A DNA stretch of 64,000 nt from Pseudomonadota bacterium (GTDB lineage: Bacteria > Pseudomonadota > Alphaproteobacteria > Micavibrionales > UBA2020): NCBI GenBank assembly GCA_021849295.1, contig JAJZTA010000012.1:1-64000 (forward strand), written 5' to 3'. The notes under the pieces are model-generated. The model had not been told where the DNA came from. It worked only from the letters and a program-made list of their open reading frames with translations, and ran no database searches. Positions within the stretch are counted from its first letter, which is position 1. Each line of letters opens with the position of its first letter. Position numbers and translations under genes: made by a program. Of the stretch, positions 37,053 to 44,502 are shown piece by piece.

Positions 37053-37718
37053 TTAGCGTTTTAGCGTCCATGACGCGAAGGCGGTCGCCGCAAACGCGCC
37101 CGCCAGTTGCGCGAGGATAAACGGCAATGCGTCCTGCGGTCTGATGCCCGCGAAAGTATCGCTCATGGCGCGGGCGATGGTGACGGCGGGATTGGCGAAG
37201 GACGTTGAAGCCGTGAACCAGTAAGCCGCCGTAATGTAAGCGGCAACAGCGAGGGGAACGGCGGAAAGGTTTTGCCGGACGCAAAACCAGATCACCATAA
37301 GAAGGCCGAAGGTGGCGACAAACTCGCTCCACCATTGGGAGCCGCCTGTGCGAATTTTAGTGGAGGCGAACAGAAATGTTTCGCCAAACATCAAATGAGC
37401 GAAGGCAACGCCCAAGATTGCCGTAAGTACCTGAACACCGATATAAGCCGCAGCATCCCGCTTCGTGATTTTTCCCTGCGCCGCCATGCACAGTGTCACG
37501 GCGGGATTGAAATGCGCTCCTGAAAGCGGGGCAAAAATCAATATCAGCACCGCCAGGGCGCAGCCTGTGGCAAGGCTGTTGGCGAGAAGCGCGATAGCGG
37601 TATTACCCGCCGCCAGCTTTTCGCCCATGATACCGGAGCCGATAACAGCCATGAGCAGGAAAGCTGTTCCCATGCCTTCGGCGGCCAGCCGCCGCGATAA
37701 CGGAACCGGCTTGCTCAT
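37053..37718 (-). CDS. aqpS: Aquaglyceroporin-type channel of an ars operon (AqpS-like)
   Basis: A 221-residue MIP-family channel with six hydrophobic segments. The two pore motifs are HFNPAVTLCMA and FANPAVTIARAMSDTFAGI. In ars operons such as that of Sinorhizobium meliloti, AqpS lets arsenite made by ArsC leave the cell, taking the place of an ArsB pump. The gene is last of arsR-arsI-arsC-aqpS and overlaps arsC by 4 bases. No ArsB or Acr3 is present in the window, which fits this role. Confidence 0.88.
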   Translation of the reverse strand: MSKPVPLSRRLAAEGMGTAFLLMAVIGSGIMGEKLAAGNTAIALLANSLATGCALAVLILIFAPLSGAHFNPAVTLCMAAQGKITKRDAAAYIGVQVLTAILGVAFAHLMFGETFLFASTKIRTGGSQWWSEFVATFGLLMVIWFCVRQNLSAVPLAVAAYITAAYWFTASTSFANPAVTIARAMSDTFAGIRPQDALPFILAQLAGAFAATAFASWTLKR

Positions 37719-38200
37719 GAAATCGTCTCCCCGATTGTTTTGAGGTGCTTGGCAAGTTCCTGCTTATCTAGCCCAGCAGGAAGGCGCAGCAGCGCCTTAA
37801 TACGCGCCTCAAGGATCGCGTAGAAATTCTCGAAAGCCGCCATGATTTCCTCGTCCGTGCCGGTGGCATGAGCGGGGTCGGGAACGCCCCAATGCGCCTT
37901 GACAGGCGCACCGAAGAAAACTGGACATGCTTCACCCGCTGCGTTGTCGCAGACGGTAATCACAATGTCGATCGGCGTATTCGCAAATTCATCCCATGAC
38001 TTGCTGCGATAACCGGAAGTCGGGATACCCTTGGATTGCAGCAAGGCAAGGCTCTTCGGATGCACCGTGCCCGTGGGCTTGCTTCCCGCGCTTACTGCAT
38101 GGAAGCGGCCTTTCCCCAAGTGGTTCAAAGCGGCCTCTGCCATGATGGAGCGGCAGGAGTTGCCCGTGCAAAGGATGAGAACTTTCTGAGGCGAAGTCAT
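37715..38200 (-). CDS. arsC: Arsenate reductase, low-molecular-weight phosphatase type
   Basis: A 161-residue enzyme reducing arsenate to arsenite. ILCTGNSCRS holds the CX5R P-loop (Cys11, Arg17) and VPDPAHATGTDEE the general-acid Asp (DP motif). It belongs to the LMW-PTPase fold rather than the glutaredoxin-linked ArsC. The start at 38200 is preferred over 38212 because AAGGA is better spaced and the ATG overlaps the arsI stop (TAATG). Its stop overlaps the aqpS start. Confidence 0.92.
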   Translation of the reverse strand: MTSPQKVLILCTGNSCRSIMAEAALNHLGKGRFHAVSAGSKPTGTVHPKSLALLQSKGIPTSGYRSKSWDEFANTPIDIVITVCDNAAGEACPVFFGAPVKAHWGVPDPAHATGTDEEIMAAFENFYAILEARIKALLRLPAGLDKQELAKHLKTIGETIS

Positions 38201-38664
38201 TAGGGGCAGCATCCTTTAGCCGAGGCCGGGTTATCGCAGCAGCCGGAGGCTTGTTCTTCGGGAGCGCAACAGCCGGAATCCTGCGGCTTCGCCGCCTTGA
38301 AGATTTCCGCATCTTCCATTGTGCGGTAGGTTTCCCAAGGGATTCCGGCGGGGTCATGCACCCATGACTTTTCAGAGCGGGCGTAGCAACAGACCGTTTC
38401 GCCCTCGTCAACGACCGCCAAATCCGCTTTCTTCATGCGTTCGCGCAACTCGGAAAGCTCGCTTTCCTCGTCCACCTGTATCCCAAGGTGGTTCACGCCC
38501 GTTTCCGCTCGTGTCGAAATGGCAAAGTTTACATGGGGATTGTCGAGCATCCACTTGGCATAGTCGGGTTTCTGTTTGATGGGTTCCGTGCCGAATAACG
38601 CGCTGTAGAACCGGACAGACTGGTCAAGGTTTTCGACACCCACATGGATGTGCAGCCGTTTCAT
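38200..38664 (-). CDS. arsI: ArsI/CadI-type glyoxalase-fold protein (C-As lyase candidate)
   Basis: A 154-residue vicinal-oxygen-chelate protein. ArsI cleaves the C-As bond of trivalent organoarsenicals using Fe(II) and O2. The vicinal Cys pair that binds As(III) is present (Cys92-Cys93 in ETVCCYARSEKSW), as are the expected metal ligands His5, His59 and Glu111. The C-terminal tail adds more CC pairs (SGCCAPEE, SGCCDNP, GCCP), which could sequester arsenic. ATG at 38664 overlaps the arsR stop by 4 bases with GAAGGAGAAG upstream. Confidence 0.88.
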   Translation of the reverse strand: MKRLHIHVGVENLDQSVRFYSALFGTEPIKQKPDYAKWMLDNPHVNFAISTRAETGVNHLGIQVDEESELSELRERMKKADLAVVDEGETVCCYARSEKSWVHDPAGIPWETYRTMEDAEIFKAAKPQDSGCCAPEEQASGCCDNPASAKGCCP

Positions 38665-39038
38665 GATTTCTTCTCCTTCTTGGCTGGAACGCAGCAGTTC
38701 GAAAGTTCGATCACGCTGCACCCTTTCTTTTTATCGTTGCGGATACTGGCAAATTCGACGCTGCAACAGTCTTCGACCATGAAGCGGATAAGGCCAGTAA
38801 AGAACTCGAAATTGGCGGTATAGATGATCGAGCGCCCCTCTCGGCGCGGTATCACCAGTCCCGCATTGCTCATGTGGGAAAGGTGGAAGGACATTGTATT
38901 CGCCGGGATTCCCAGCTTTTCGCTCAAACTCCCGGCGGGGGCGCCCCCTGTGCCATGTTCCACCAGCAGGCGGAACACCTTAAGGCGGGTTTCCTGAGAC
39001 AATGCGTCAAACGCTATAACTGCTTCTTGTATATCCAT
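38661..39038 (-). CDS. arsR: ArsR-type arsenic-responsive repressor
   Basis: A 125-residue winged-helix repressor leading the ars operon. AFDALSQETRLKVFRLLVEHG and NTMSFHLSHMSNAGLVIPRREGRSI form the DNA-binding fold. Sensor cysteines are probably the C-terminal pair in VEDCCSVEFAS, with CSVIELSNCC further on. This position is unlike the ELCVC site of E. coli ArsR and like the C-terminal As(III) sites of some alphaproteobacterial ArsRs. The ATG at 39038 replaces the 24-residue-longer track start, which reads through the promoter. Confidence 0.9.
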   Translation of the reverse strand: MDIQEAVIAFDALSQETRLKVFRLLVEHGTGGAPAGSLSEKLGIPANTMSFHLSHMSNAGLVIPRREGRSIIYTANFEFFTGLIRFMVEDCCSVEFASIRNDKKKGCSVIELSNCCVPAKKEKKS

Positions 39039-39040
39039 AC

Positions 39041-39074
39041 TTCCAGAATATTGGAAATATACCGATTCTGTCAA
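39041..39074 (-). promoter_or_regulatory. ars operon promoter and operator
   Basis: On the minus strand TTGACA (39069-39074) and TATTCT (39045-39050) are 18 bases apart. A dyad with arms TTCCA/TGGAA (39041-39056) covers the -10 box, and the arsR ATG follows within 3-7 bases. An ArsR dimer bound here would block RNA polymerase. The very short leader suggests leaderless or near-leaderless translation. Confidence 0.7.
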
Positions 39075-39126
39075 GGGGCATGAATCCGAAAGGTGCGCGG
39101 GATAGCGCACCTTTCGTCGTGAGCCT

Positions 39127-39327
39127 CTAAAAGCGCGGCCCGCGAGGCTTCAACGCTCGTTTGCGCTGAAGCACGCGCTGAATGTTTTCCAGCGTCATCG
39201 TCGCCAGCGGGCAATCCGCCGCCGCCAGATTGCGGCGGGAGAGATCGTTCAGTATCGCGTTGTACTTCTGGCGCAGCTCCATTTCGTTCAAGTGTTCGAG
39301 TTCCTGCGTCGTGATGATGTACGTCAT
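39127..39327 (-). CDS. Small hypothetical protein (66 aa)
   Basis: A 66-residue polar protein, MTYIITTQELEHLNEMELRQ at the start, predicted mostly helical, ending in a basic RVLQRKRALKPRGPRF. AGGAG lies 8 bases before the ATG, and the leader GACAGGAGCGAAAC closely matches that of the gene at 45171-45509, so both look like genuine island genes. I recognise no family with certainty. It is upstream of arsR on the same strand but before the ars promoter. Confidence 0.6.
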   Translation of the reverse strand: MTYIITTQELEHLNEMELRQKYNAILNDLSRRNLAAADCPLATMTLENIQRVLQRKRALKPRGPRF

Positions 39328-40013
39328 GTTTCGCTCCTGTCTTTCTGACCGCGACCATCGCGGCCTTCATGACGCGGACTGGTCAGCGCGTTCGACTGAC
39401 AGCACTTGACGGAACGAAGAGGAGGAATCGCAGCGGAGCGGCAGCGACGACCGATTTGCGGGCATTAAGGCGAACCGATGCCAGGATGCGAATGAAAAGG
39501 CCGTGTAGCGAGGCAGAAGGCAGGAGCAAAGAAACTGCGGACTTCATCTCCCTTTGACGCAATTAAGGAAGCGAGAACAGCAACGGAATGAGAGCCAGCA
39601 ACAAGGCAGATAGTGAATGATAAGACCGAAACGGCGGAAGAATTGACCGCCCAAGACAAAGACGCTCAGGAAAATATACAAGCGAGCAGCTGGGCAAATG
39701 TGCTGCAAGCAGCGCACCGCGCTTTACTCGCAGGCTCACGAAGCCAACTGCGTTGTCTTCGCCCTTCGGGTTTCAATCGCTTTCGCAAGAAATGCGGATG
39801 CAAATTTTGAGTGGGGGCAGCCCCCGACAACCGCCAAGCACAAACTGAGCCAAGAAAATTGCGTTTAGAGTCGAGGCAATGCAAGCGCATCGCCTCCAAA
39901 ACGACAGATTTTCTTGCTCACTTTCTGCTTGTCTGTCGCCTCCCCCGTTGCGCTCGCCGCTTGGCGTTCAGGTCGCATACGCGACCTGCAAACAACCAAG
40001 AAGGAGAGCAGAA
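39328..40013. other. 686-bp region without a gene, several inverted repeats
   Basis: No ORF here has a convincing ribosome site or family resemblance. The most gene-like is a 65-codon frame at 39613-39810. Structure seen: a GGGGG-CAG-CCCCC hairpin (39813-39825), a CAGGTCGC-ATAC-GCGACCTG hairpin (39969-39988) just before the next gene, and complementary AAGAAAAT/ATTTTCTT words about 60 bases apart (39854, 39909). It precedes a run of small genes ending in ardA, so it may hold a structured or single-strand-active promoter. Confidence 0.5.
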
Positions 40014-40247
40014 ATGACTAAGAAAACGATGAAATGGAACGGACTCACGCTCGAAATCAGCGCAGAGCCGAACGCCCTTCTTTCCCGCCTTCAAGGGGAA
40101 GAAGTAACCAGCCTGAAAGTGACCAGCGCCGCGAGCGCGAAGCCTCTTATCAATGACACCTTTGCCGCGTCTCTCATTCAGACGGCAGGGGGAGCCGCGA
40201 ACTTTGTTGATGTGATGCTTTCCGCAGAACTTCAACAGGCGGCGTAA
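40014..40247 (+). CDS. Small hypothetical protein (77 aa) upstream of ardA
   Basis: A 77-residue protein beginning MTKKTMKWNGLTLEISAEPN; no domain recognised. GGAGAGC lies 6-12 bases before the ATG at 40014, which I prefer to the longer track start at 39879. It heads a compact run with the 38-residue ORF and ardA, separated by 10 and 2 bases, and so is probably co-transcribed with the antirestriction gene. Confidence 0.6.
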   Translation: MTKKTMKWNGLTLEISAEPNALLSRLQGEEVTSLKVTSAASAKPLINDTFAASLIQTAGGAANFVDVMLSAELQQAA

Positions 40248-40257
40248 GGGGGCGGTC

Positions 40258-40374
40258 ATGCAATCAGAACCTTACAAAAATCCGGACTTCTGGCAGCAAG
40301 AGCCAATCCACGGCGACTTCAACCGGGCTTCAGACTTCGATACCTGGCTGGATAAACTTTTCGGGGAGGAATAA
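40258..40374 (+). CDS. 38-aa ORF between the small gene and ardA
   Basis: Too short for the ORF track. It reads MQSEPYKNPDFWQQEPIHGD and ends WLDKLFGEE, acidic and aromatic. It begins 10 bases after the previous stop (AAGGGGGCGG before its ATG is a fair ribosome site) and stops 2 bases before the ardA ATG. Its last codons supply the ardA ribosome site (GGGGAGGAA). Close packing supports a real translated peptide that couples to ardA. Confidence 0.6.
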   Translation: MQSEPYKNPDFWQQEPIHGDFNRASDFDTWLDKLFGEE

Positions 40375-40376
40375 CC

Positions 40377-40889
40377 ATGACACAGCTTTACGCACAGCCC
40401 TATGATATTTCCGCGACGGGGTTTTTCTTCGATACGCGGGAAGAATACGAGCAAAAAGCGGCGAAGAACCGCAATCATTACGGCCAGCCCGTTGAGGAAT
40501 ACGAACTGCAATTCATCGATGGAGAGGACATTGATTGCCAGTTGTTCAAAGCCCTGAGCGTATGTCAGGCGACCTTTGGAAAGTATCTGGAAGCCTGCGA
40601 CGAGTGGAGTGAGGACGAGAAGCGGAAAATCATTATCGCCGTTGGCGAATGTGGCTACAGCTACAGCTTCAACTTCGACAAAAACAGTCCGGACGACTTT
40701 GAGGTGGACATTTACGAACTGGACAGCCTCAAGGAATTGGCGGAGCAGTTTGTTGACGAAGGGCTTTTCGGCCCAATCCCCAAGGCTATCGAGAACTATC
40801 TGGACTATGACGCGATAGCCCGCGACCTGGGGCTTGACTATTCGGAAATCACTATCGCCGGGACAAACCTGATTTACAGATGCAGCTAG
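40377..40889 (+). CDS. ardA: Antirestriction protein ArdA
   Basis: A 170-residue, strongly acidic protein. The C-terminal LKELAEQFVDEGLFGPIPKAIENYLDYDAIARDLG (read in pieces) and DYSEITIAG are typical of ArdA, a dimeric DNA mimic that blocks type I restriction enzymes when a mobile element enters a new host. The ribosome site GGGGAGGAA lies inside the upstream small ORF. It is followed by a strong hairpin. Confidence 0.88.
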   Translation: MTQLYAQPYDISATGFFFDTREEYEQKAAKNRNHYGQPVEEYELQFIDGEDIDCQLFKALSVCQATFGKYLEACDEWSEDEKRKIIIAVGECGYSYSFNFDKNSPDDFEVDIYELDSLKELAEQFVDEGLFGPIPKAIENYLDYDAIARDLGLDYSEITIAGTNLIYRCS

Positions 40890-40894
40890 AAAGG

Positions 40895-40935
40895 GCGAAG
40901 GCCGCCGCCGGCAGAGAACCGGCGGCGGCCTTCGC
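40895..40935 (+). terminator. 17-bp perfect hairpin after ardA
   Basis: GCGAAGGCCGCCGCCGG pairs with its exact reverse complement across a 7-base loop, 5 bases after the ardA stop. No T run follows on either strand, but the very stable stem and position between convergent genes (ardA and merR) suggest transcription stopping in both directions. Confidence 0.65.
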
Positions 40936-40962
40936 GTCCTATAAACTGAAAGACGAAAAAGA

Positions 40963-41418
40963 TTAGGCGACTTTTTTCTTGAGCTTCTTCTCGCTTCTGT
41001 CTCGTCTATGCGCATGGCATTTGCCGTGATCGTAGAGAACTTCGATAACCCGACAATCCGCGATCCTGCCGGAGCCACCGTGCTCCAGCATACGCATAAG
41101 TTCAGCGCGAAGAATCTTGAGACTGGCCAGCCGTTCTTCCACCGCCGCAAGATGATTTCGGGCGATGGTATCGACGGTCTGACAGGAGGCCTTGTGGTCG
41201 CCCGAAACTGATAGAATCTCTCTAATCTGGTCAATTTCAAAGCCAAGTTCCCGTGCGTGACGGACAAATGAAAGACGTTTCACGTCGTTGTCTGAATAAC
41301 GGCGCTGCTTGCCCGAAGTGCGGTCAGGCTTCGGGAGCAGTTTAATATTTTCATAATATCTAATCGTTTCTATGCGGACGCCGCTTTGCGCCGAGAGTTC
41401 ACCAATCGTTAAAAACAT
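40963..41418 (-). CDS. MerR-family heavy-metal regulator
   Basis: A 151-residue activator. The MerR helix-turn-helix (LTIGELSAQSGVRIETIRYYE ... KQRRYSDNDVKRL) is followed by the dimerisation helix and candidate metal cysteines in HKASCQTV, ADCRVIEV and DHGKCHAH. The three-Cys pattern fits thiol-binding metals (Zn, Cd, Pb or Hg); which one is not decided by sequence. The C-terminus is Lys/Arg-rich. Divergent from the CDF exporter, which it presumably activates through the shared operator. Confidence 0.88.
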   Translation of the reverse strand: MFLTIGELSAQSGVRIETIRYYENIKLLPKPDRTSGKQRRYSDNDVKRLSFVRHARELGFEIDQIREILSVSGDHKASCQTVDTIARNHLAAVEERLASLKILRAELMRMLEHGGSGRIADCRVIEVLYDHGKCHAHRRDRSEKKLKKKVA

Positions 41419-41419
41419 C

Positions 41420-41450
41420 TTGAACCTCTAGTGACTATAGGTCGTAACAT
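41420..41450 (+). promoter_or_regulatory. MerR-type promoter with long spacer
   Basis: TTGAAC (41420-41425) and TAACAT (41445-41450) are 19 bases apart, the overlong spacing that MerR activators correct. Between them lies a near-perfect dyad with ends ACCT/AGGT (41424-41442). It reads toward the CDF exporter and starts 2 bases from the merR ATG on the other strand. Confidence 0.75.
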
Positions 41451-41473
41451 GGCTCAAATTTGAGGAAGAGTCC

Positions 41474-42484
41474 ATGCCTAAACATACACATGACGACCAT
41501 GATCACAAACACGATCACAAAAGCGGCCAAAACCAAAAGCCTGAAAAGCATGATCACGATGACGCCCATAAACATGGGCATCATGGACATCATCATGTGC
41601 CAAAGAATTTTGACCGCAGCTTCGCCATTGGAGCGTTCCTGAACTTCGCCTTCGTAGGAGCGGAGCTGTTTTACGGGTACATGGCACATTCGTTGGCTTT
41701 GGTGGCCGATGCCGTACATAATTTCTCTGATGTGATAGGGCTGCTACTGGCTTGGGGTGCGGCTTGGCTTGGACGCCTAAGCCCCACCGATGAACGCACC
41801 TATGGTTTTCGTGGCGCGTCGATTCTGGCGGGGTTGGCAAATTCGGGCATGCTGTTCCTCGTAACGGGCGGAATTATCATCGAGTCCGTCCAGCGCCTCG
41901 CGCACCCGCAGCCGCTTGCGACGATGACAATGGTGTATGTCGCGTCCATCGGCATCGTTATCAACTTTGTCACGGCTATGCTGTTCTGGCGCGGGCAGAA
42001 AGATGACCTGAACATTCGCGCTGCGTTTATTCACATGATGGGGGATGCGGCGATAGCCTTTGGCGTCGTAATCACGGCGCTCATCATCCGCATGATGGGA
42101 GCCGGCTGGCAATGGCTTGACCCGGCCAGCGGCCTTGTGATTTCGACCATTATCGTTATCGGATGCTGGGATGTCGCCAAGGAAGCGCTGCACCTGTCCC
42201 TCGACGGAGTTCCCAAACACATCGACCGTCGTGGCATCATCGTCTTTTTGCACGGATTACCGGGAGTGACGGGCATGCACGACCTGCATATTTGGGCGAT
42301 GAGCACAACCGAAACCGCGCTGACGGTTCATCTTATGCGGCCCAAGATTCCCGCTGACGACAATTTCTTGAATGATGTCGCGTTTGAACTGAAATCGAAT
42401 TTCAAAATTGACCACGCCACAATCCAGATTGAAGTGGGCAACGCAAGGGAAGCTTGCAGGCTGGCGCCGAAGGAAGTGATATAG
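41474..42484 (+). CDS. CDF-family metal cation exporter (CzcD-like)
   Basis: A 336-residue inner-membrane antiporter exporting divalent metals for protons. The N-terminal 40 residues are extremely His/Asp-rich (HTHDDHDHKHDHKS, HKHGHHGHHH). Six TM segments follow, with metal-site motifs DAVHNFSD in TM2 and HMMGDA in TM5 (both HxxxD). A cytoplasmic domain (MHDLHIWAMSTTETALTVHL) completes it. Zn, Cd and Co are the likely range. Controlled by the divergent MerR protein. Confidence 0.92.
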   Translation: MPKHTHDDHDHKHDHKSGQNQKPEKHDHDDAHKHGHHGHHHVPKNFDRSFAIGAFLNFAFVGAELFYGYMAHSLALVADAVHNFSDVIGLLLAWGAAWLGRLSPTDERTYGFRGASILAGLANSGMLFLVTGGIIIESVQRLAHPQPLATMTMVYVASIGIVINFVTAMLFWRGQKDDLNIRAAFIHMMGDAAIAFGVVITALIIRMMGAGWQWLDPASGLVISTIIVIGCWDVAKEALHLSLDGVPKHIDRRGIIVFLHGLPGVTGMHDLHIWAMSTTETALTVHLMRPKIPADDNFLNDVAFELKSNFKIDHATIQIEVGNAREACRLAPKEVI

Positions 42485-42554
42485 CCCAACAAGGTAGGTT
42501 CGGCGCAACGCAATGGCGCTTCCCGCCGACGTGGAATCGTGCTATCATTATCAT

Positions 42555-42947
42555 ATGTGTGCGAATGTTATAGTCAGAGCGAAGCCGACCGTCTCCGAAA
42601 GCTGCGCGATTCCCTGCTTCAAGCAGGGACTTGTGAAAAAGCTGCAAGAGGAAATGCCTCAAGACGAGGCATTGGAGGATATGCGGGCGGTTTTTGCGGC
42701 GCTGGCCGACAAAGCCCGCCTTAAAATCCTCTATTCCCTCAAGGACGGGCAGGAACTTTGCGTGTGCGATGTGGCCCATGTCGTCGGGACGACCGTTTCC
42801 ACGGCTTCCCACCACCTACGCAAGCTGCGGGATTTGAAGCTTCTGAAATACCGCAACGACGGCAAGATGGCCTATTACTCGCTGAAAAGCGAAATTGCCG
42901 CCCAGCTTGTCAGGGAAGCCCTTAAATCTGTCGGGAGAAAGAAATGA
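42555..42947 (+). CDS. ArsR/SmtB-family metal-sensing repressor (CadC/CmtR-like)
   Basis: A 130-residue winged-helix repressor. ELCVCDVAHVVGTTVSTASHHLRKLRDL contains the CxC metal site in the recognition region (the alpha3N-type ELCVC box), and extra N-terminal cysteines (MCANV, ESCAIPC) resemble CadC, suggesting Cd/Pb/Zn or As(III) sensing. The start is uncertain: ATG 42555 gives a CadC-like length, while the track start at 42513 adds 14 residues; neither has a clear ribosome site. It overlaps the next gene by 4 bases and so is co-translated with the MtrA-like operon. Confidence 0.82.
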   Translation: MCANVIVRAKPTVSESCAIPCFKQGLVKKLQEEMPQDEALEDMRAVFAALADKARLKILYSLKDGQELCVCDVAHVVGTTVSTASHHLRKLRDLKLLKYRNDGKMAYYSLKSEIAAQLVREALKSVGRKK

Positions 42948-44128
42948 CTTCCGACAAGGACGCCGAAGACAAGGCATTGCAGATCGTAACGCAGCAACTG
43001 GCCGAAGCCGTCGCCGCCGCGAAGTGCCACAAATGCGGCTGCCTTCAGCAGACCGTGGAAGCTCTTTCCACCACAGACGCCGGAAAGGGCGCACTTGCGG
43101 AGCAGCTTTCGAAGGCAAGGGCGGTATTCCAGCCCAAGAAATACGATTGCCTTGGCTGCGCGGTATGCTGGCCTGCGGTCGCTGCAAATGCTTTTGCCGA
43201 GGCTTTTCCGGCGGCGAGTGAAGGGCTTGACCTATGCCCGACCGAGGAGCCGGAAGTACGCAAGGGCTGGCCTCCTTTGCCGGGGGATTACCATGTTGTC
43301 CGTTCGCGCGCCCCTGTCGCGGTTTGCACCCTGAACAGCGGCGGCCTTGCGGCGCGGCTGAACGAGCTTTCGCCGGAAGGTCTGTCTATCGCCGGAACAC
43401 TGCATACGGAAAACCTCGGGATTGAGCGCATCATTAAAAATGTCGTTGCCAATCCCCATTTACGGTTTCTCATCCTGTGCGGGGAGGACACACAACAGGC
43501 TATCGGGCATTTGCCGGGGCAAACGCTGCACAGCCTGTTTCTGAACGGCGTTGACGAGCGCCAGCGCATTATCGGCGCGAAAGGCAAGCGGCCTTTTCTC
43601 AAGAACGTGACGCGGGAAGAAATTGACGCTTTCCTGAAGCAGATTGAACTTGTCCCGCGTATCGGTGAAATGGACGAAGCCGTTATCGTCAAGGAAATCG
43701 GCGAATTGTTTAAGCGCGACCCCGGCCCCGTTGAACACTGCGTCGCGGCCAAGGCTGTGGAAACGGTGCAGGCATCGGAGCAGAAGCAGCTCAAACTGGA
43801 CAAAGCCGGATACCTTGTCGTGTACCCCGACGCACGGCGCAACCTGATTGTCATGGAACACTACACCAATCAGGGGGTGCTGGATTGCATCATCGAGGGC
43901 ACGACGACAGCTGCGCTTTACAGCACGGCGATTGCACGGGGGTTTTTGACCGTGCTTGACCATGCCGCCTATATCGGGGCGGAACTAGCGAAGGCGGAAG
44001 CCAGCCTGTTGACCGGAGGGTCCTATGTGCAGGACAAGGCCGCCGGAGAAATTGCCAAGCCGCAGGAAAAATCCTGCGGCACTTCCTGCGAAACAGGCAA
44101 TAAGGGGGAAAAATGCGGGGAAAAGTAG
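42944..44128 (+). CDS. MtrA-like corrinoid-protein homologue with DUF4346-like domain
   Basis: A 394-residue cytoplasmic protein of unusual make-up. Residues 1-100 are Cys-rich (Cys28, 31, 33 in KCHKCGC; Cys69, 72, 75 in DCLGCAVCW; Cys98), a possible Fe-S or metal site. Residues ~108-220 closely resemble MtrA, the cobalamin-carrying subunit of methanogen methyl-H4MPT:CoM methyltransferase: PPLPGDYHVV, HTENLGIERIIKNV, LRFLILCGED, IGHLPGQ. His189 in GHLPGQ aligns with the cobalt-ligating His84 of MtrA. Residues ~285-375 look like DUF4346 (GYLVVYPDARRNLIVMEHY). The tail KSCGTSCETGNKGEKC is again Cys-rich. There is no membrane helix, unlike MtrA. The function in bacteria is unknown to me. Confidence 0.8.
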   Translation: MTSDKDAEDKALQIVTQQLAEAVAAAKCHKCGCLQQTVEALSTTDAGKGALAEQLSKARAVFQPKKYDCLGCAVCWPAVAANAFAEAFPAASEGLDLCPTEEPEVRKGWPPLPGDYHVVRSRAPVAVCTLNSGGLAARLNELSPEGLSIAGTLHTENLGIERIIKNVVANPHLRFLILCGEDTQQAIGHLPGQTLHSLFLNGVDERQRIIGAKGKRPFLKNVTREEIDAFLKQIELVPRIGEMDEAVIVKEIGELFKRDPGPVEHCVAAKAVETVQASEQKQLKLDKAGYLVVYPDARRNLIVMEHYTNQGVLDCIIEGTTTAALYSTAIARGFLTVLDHAAYIGAELAKAEASLLTGGSYVQDKAAGEIAKPQEKSCGTSCETGNKGEKCGEK

Positions 44129-44502
44129 TCGGATTGATTTGCGTGATAGCCATTTCTTTCGGCATCATTATTTACAAGCAGACACTGACCGCAGGGGCTT
44201 CCCAACCAGAACCCAGCAAGCCGTGGGTTCTTTTGGTGGCCGAATTACGCGAAGCGGACGAGGCCCATGACTCCTGCGCAGATATTATTCGGCTAGTAAG
44301 AGAGGCACAGGCGCGAGGAATCAAGACCGAAGAACTGACGCCGCAGAGCGATTCTCCGCTTCTGAGCAAATATCACGTCCTGATCATTCCGACAGTCGTC
44401 ATTGTCGGAGGCGACGGGCAAGAGAAGGCGAGGTTTGAAGGCGAAGACGAAAAGACCGTCAAGGCTCTGAAAGAGCAGCTTTCAAAGTTGAAAGAGGGTT
44501 AG
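44113..44502 (+). CDS. Membrane-anchored thioredoxin-fold protein with a single cysteine
   Basis: A 129-residue protein with an N-terminal hydrophobic segment (KVVGLICVIAISFGIIIY) as signal anchor, then a small thioredoxin-like domain facing the periplasm. HVLIIPTVVIVGGDG contains the conserved cis-Pro turn. In place of CxxC there is one Cys in AHDSCADIIRL, so it resembles single-Cys thioredoxin variants. It overlaps the MtrA-like gene by 16 bases and is followed directly by ccdA, its probable electron donor. Confidence 0.72.
   Translation: MRGKVVGLICVIAISFGIIIYKQTLTAGASQPEPSKPWVLLVAELREADEAHDSCADIIRLVREAQARGIKTEELTPQSDSPLLSKYHVLIIPTVVIVGGDGQEKARFEGEDEKTVKALKEQLSKLKEG

Noticed and set aside
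39613-39810. 65-residue ORF in the leader before ardA
   Set aside because: Poor ribosome site and a C-terminal half that reads as low-complexity shadow; kept only as part of the structured region.
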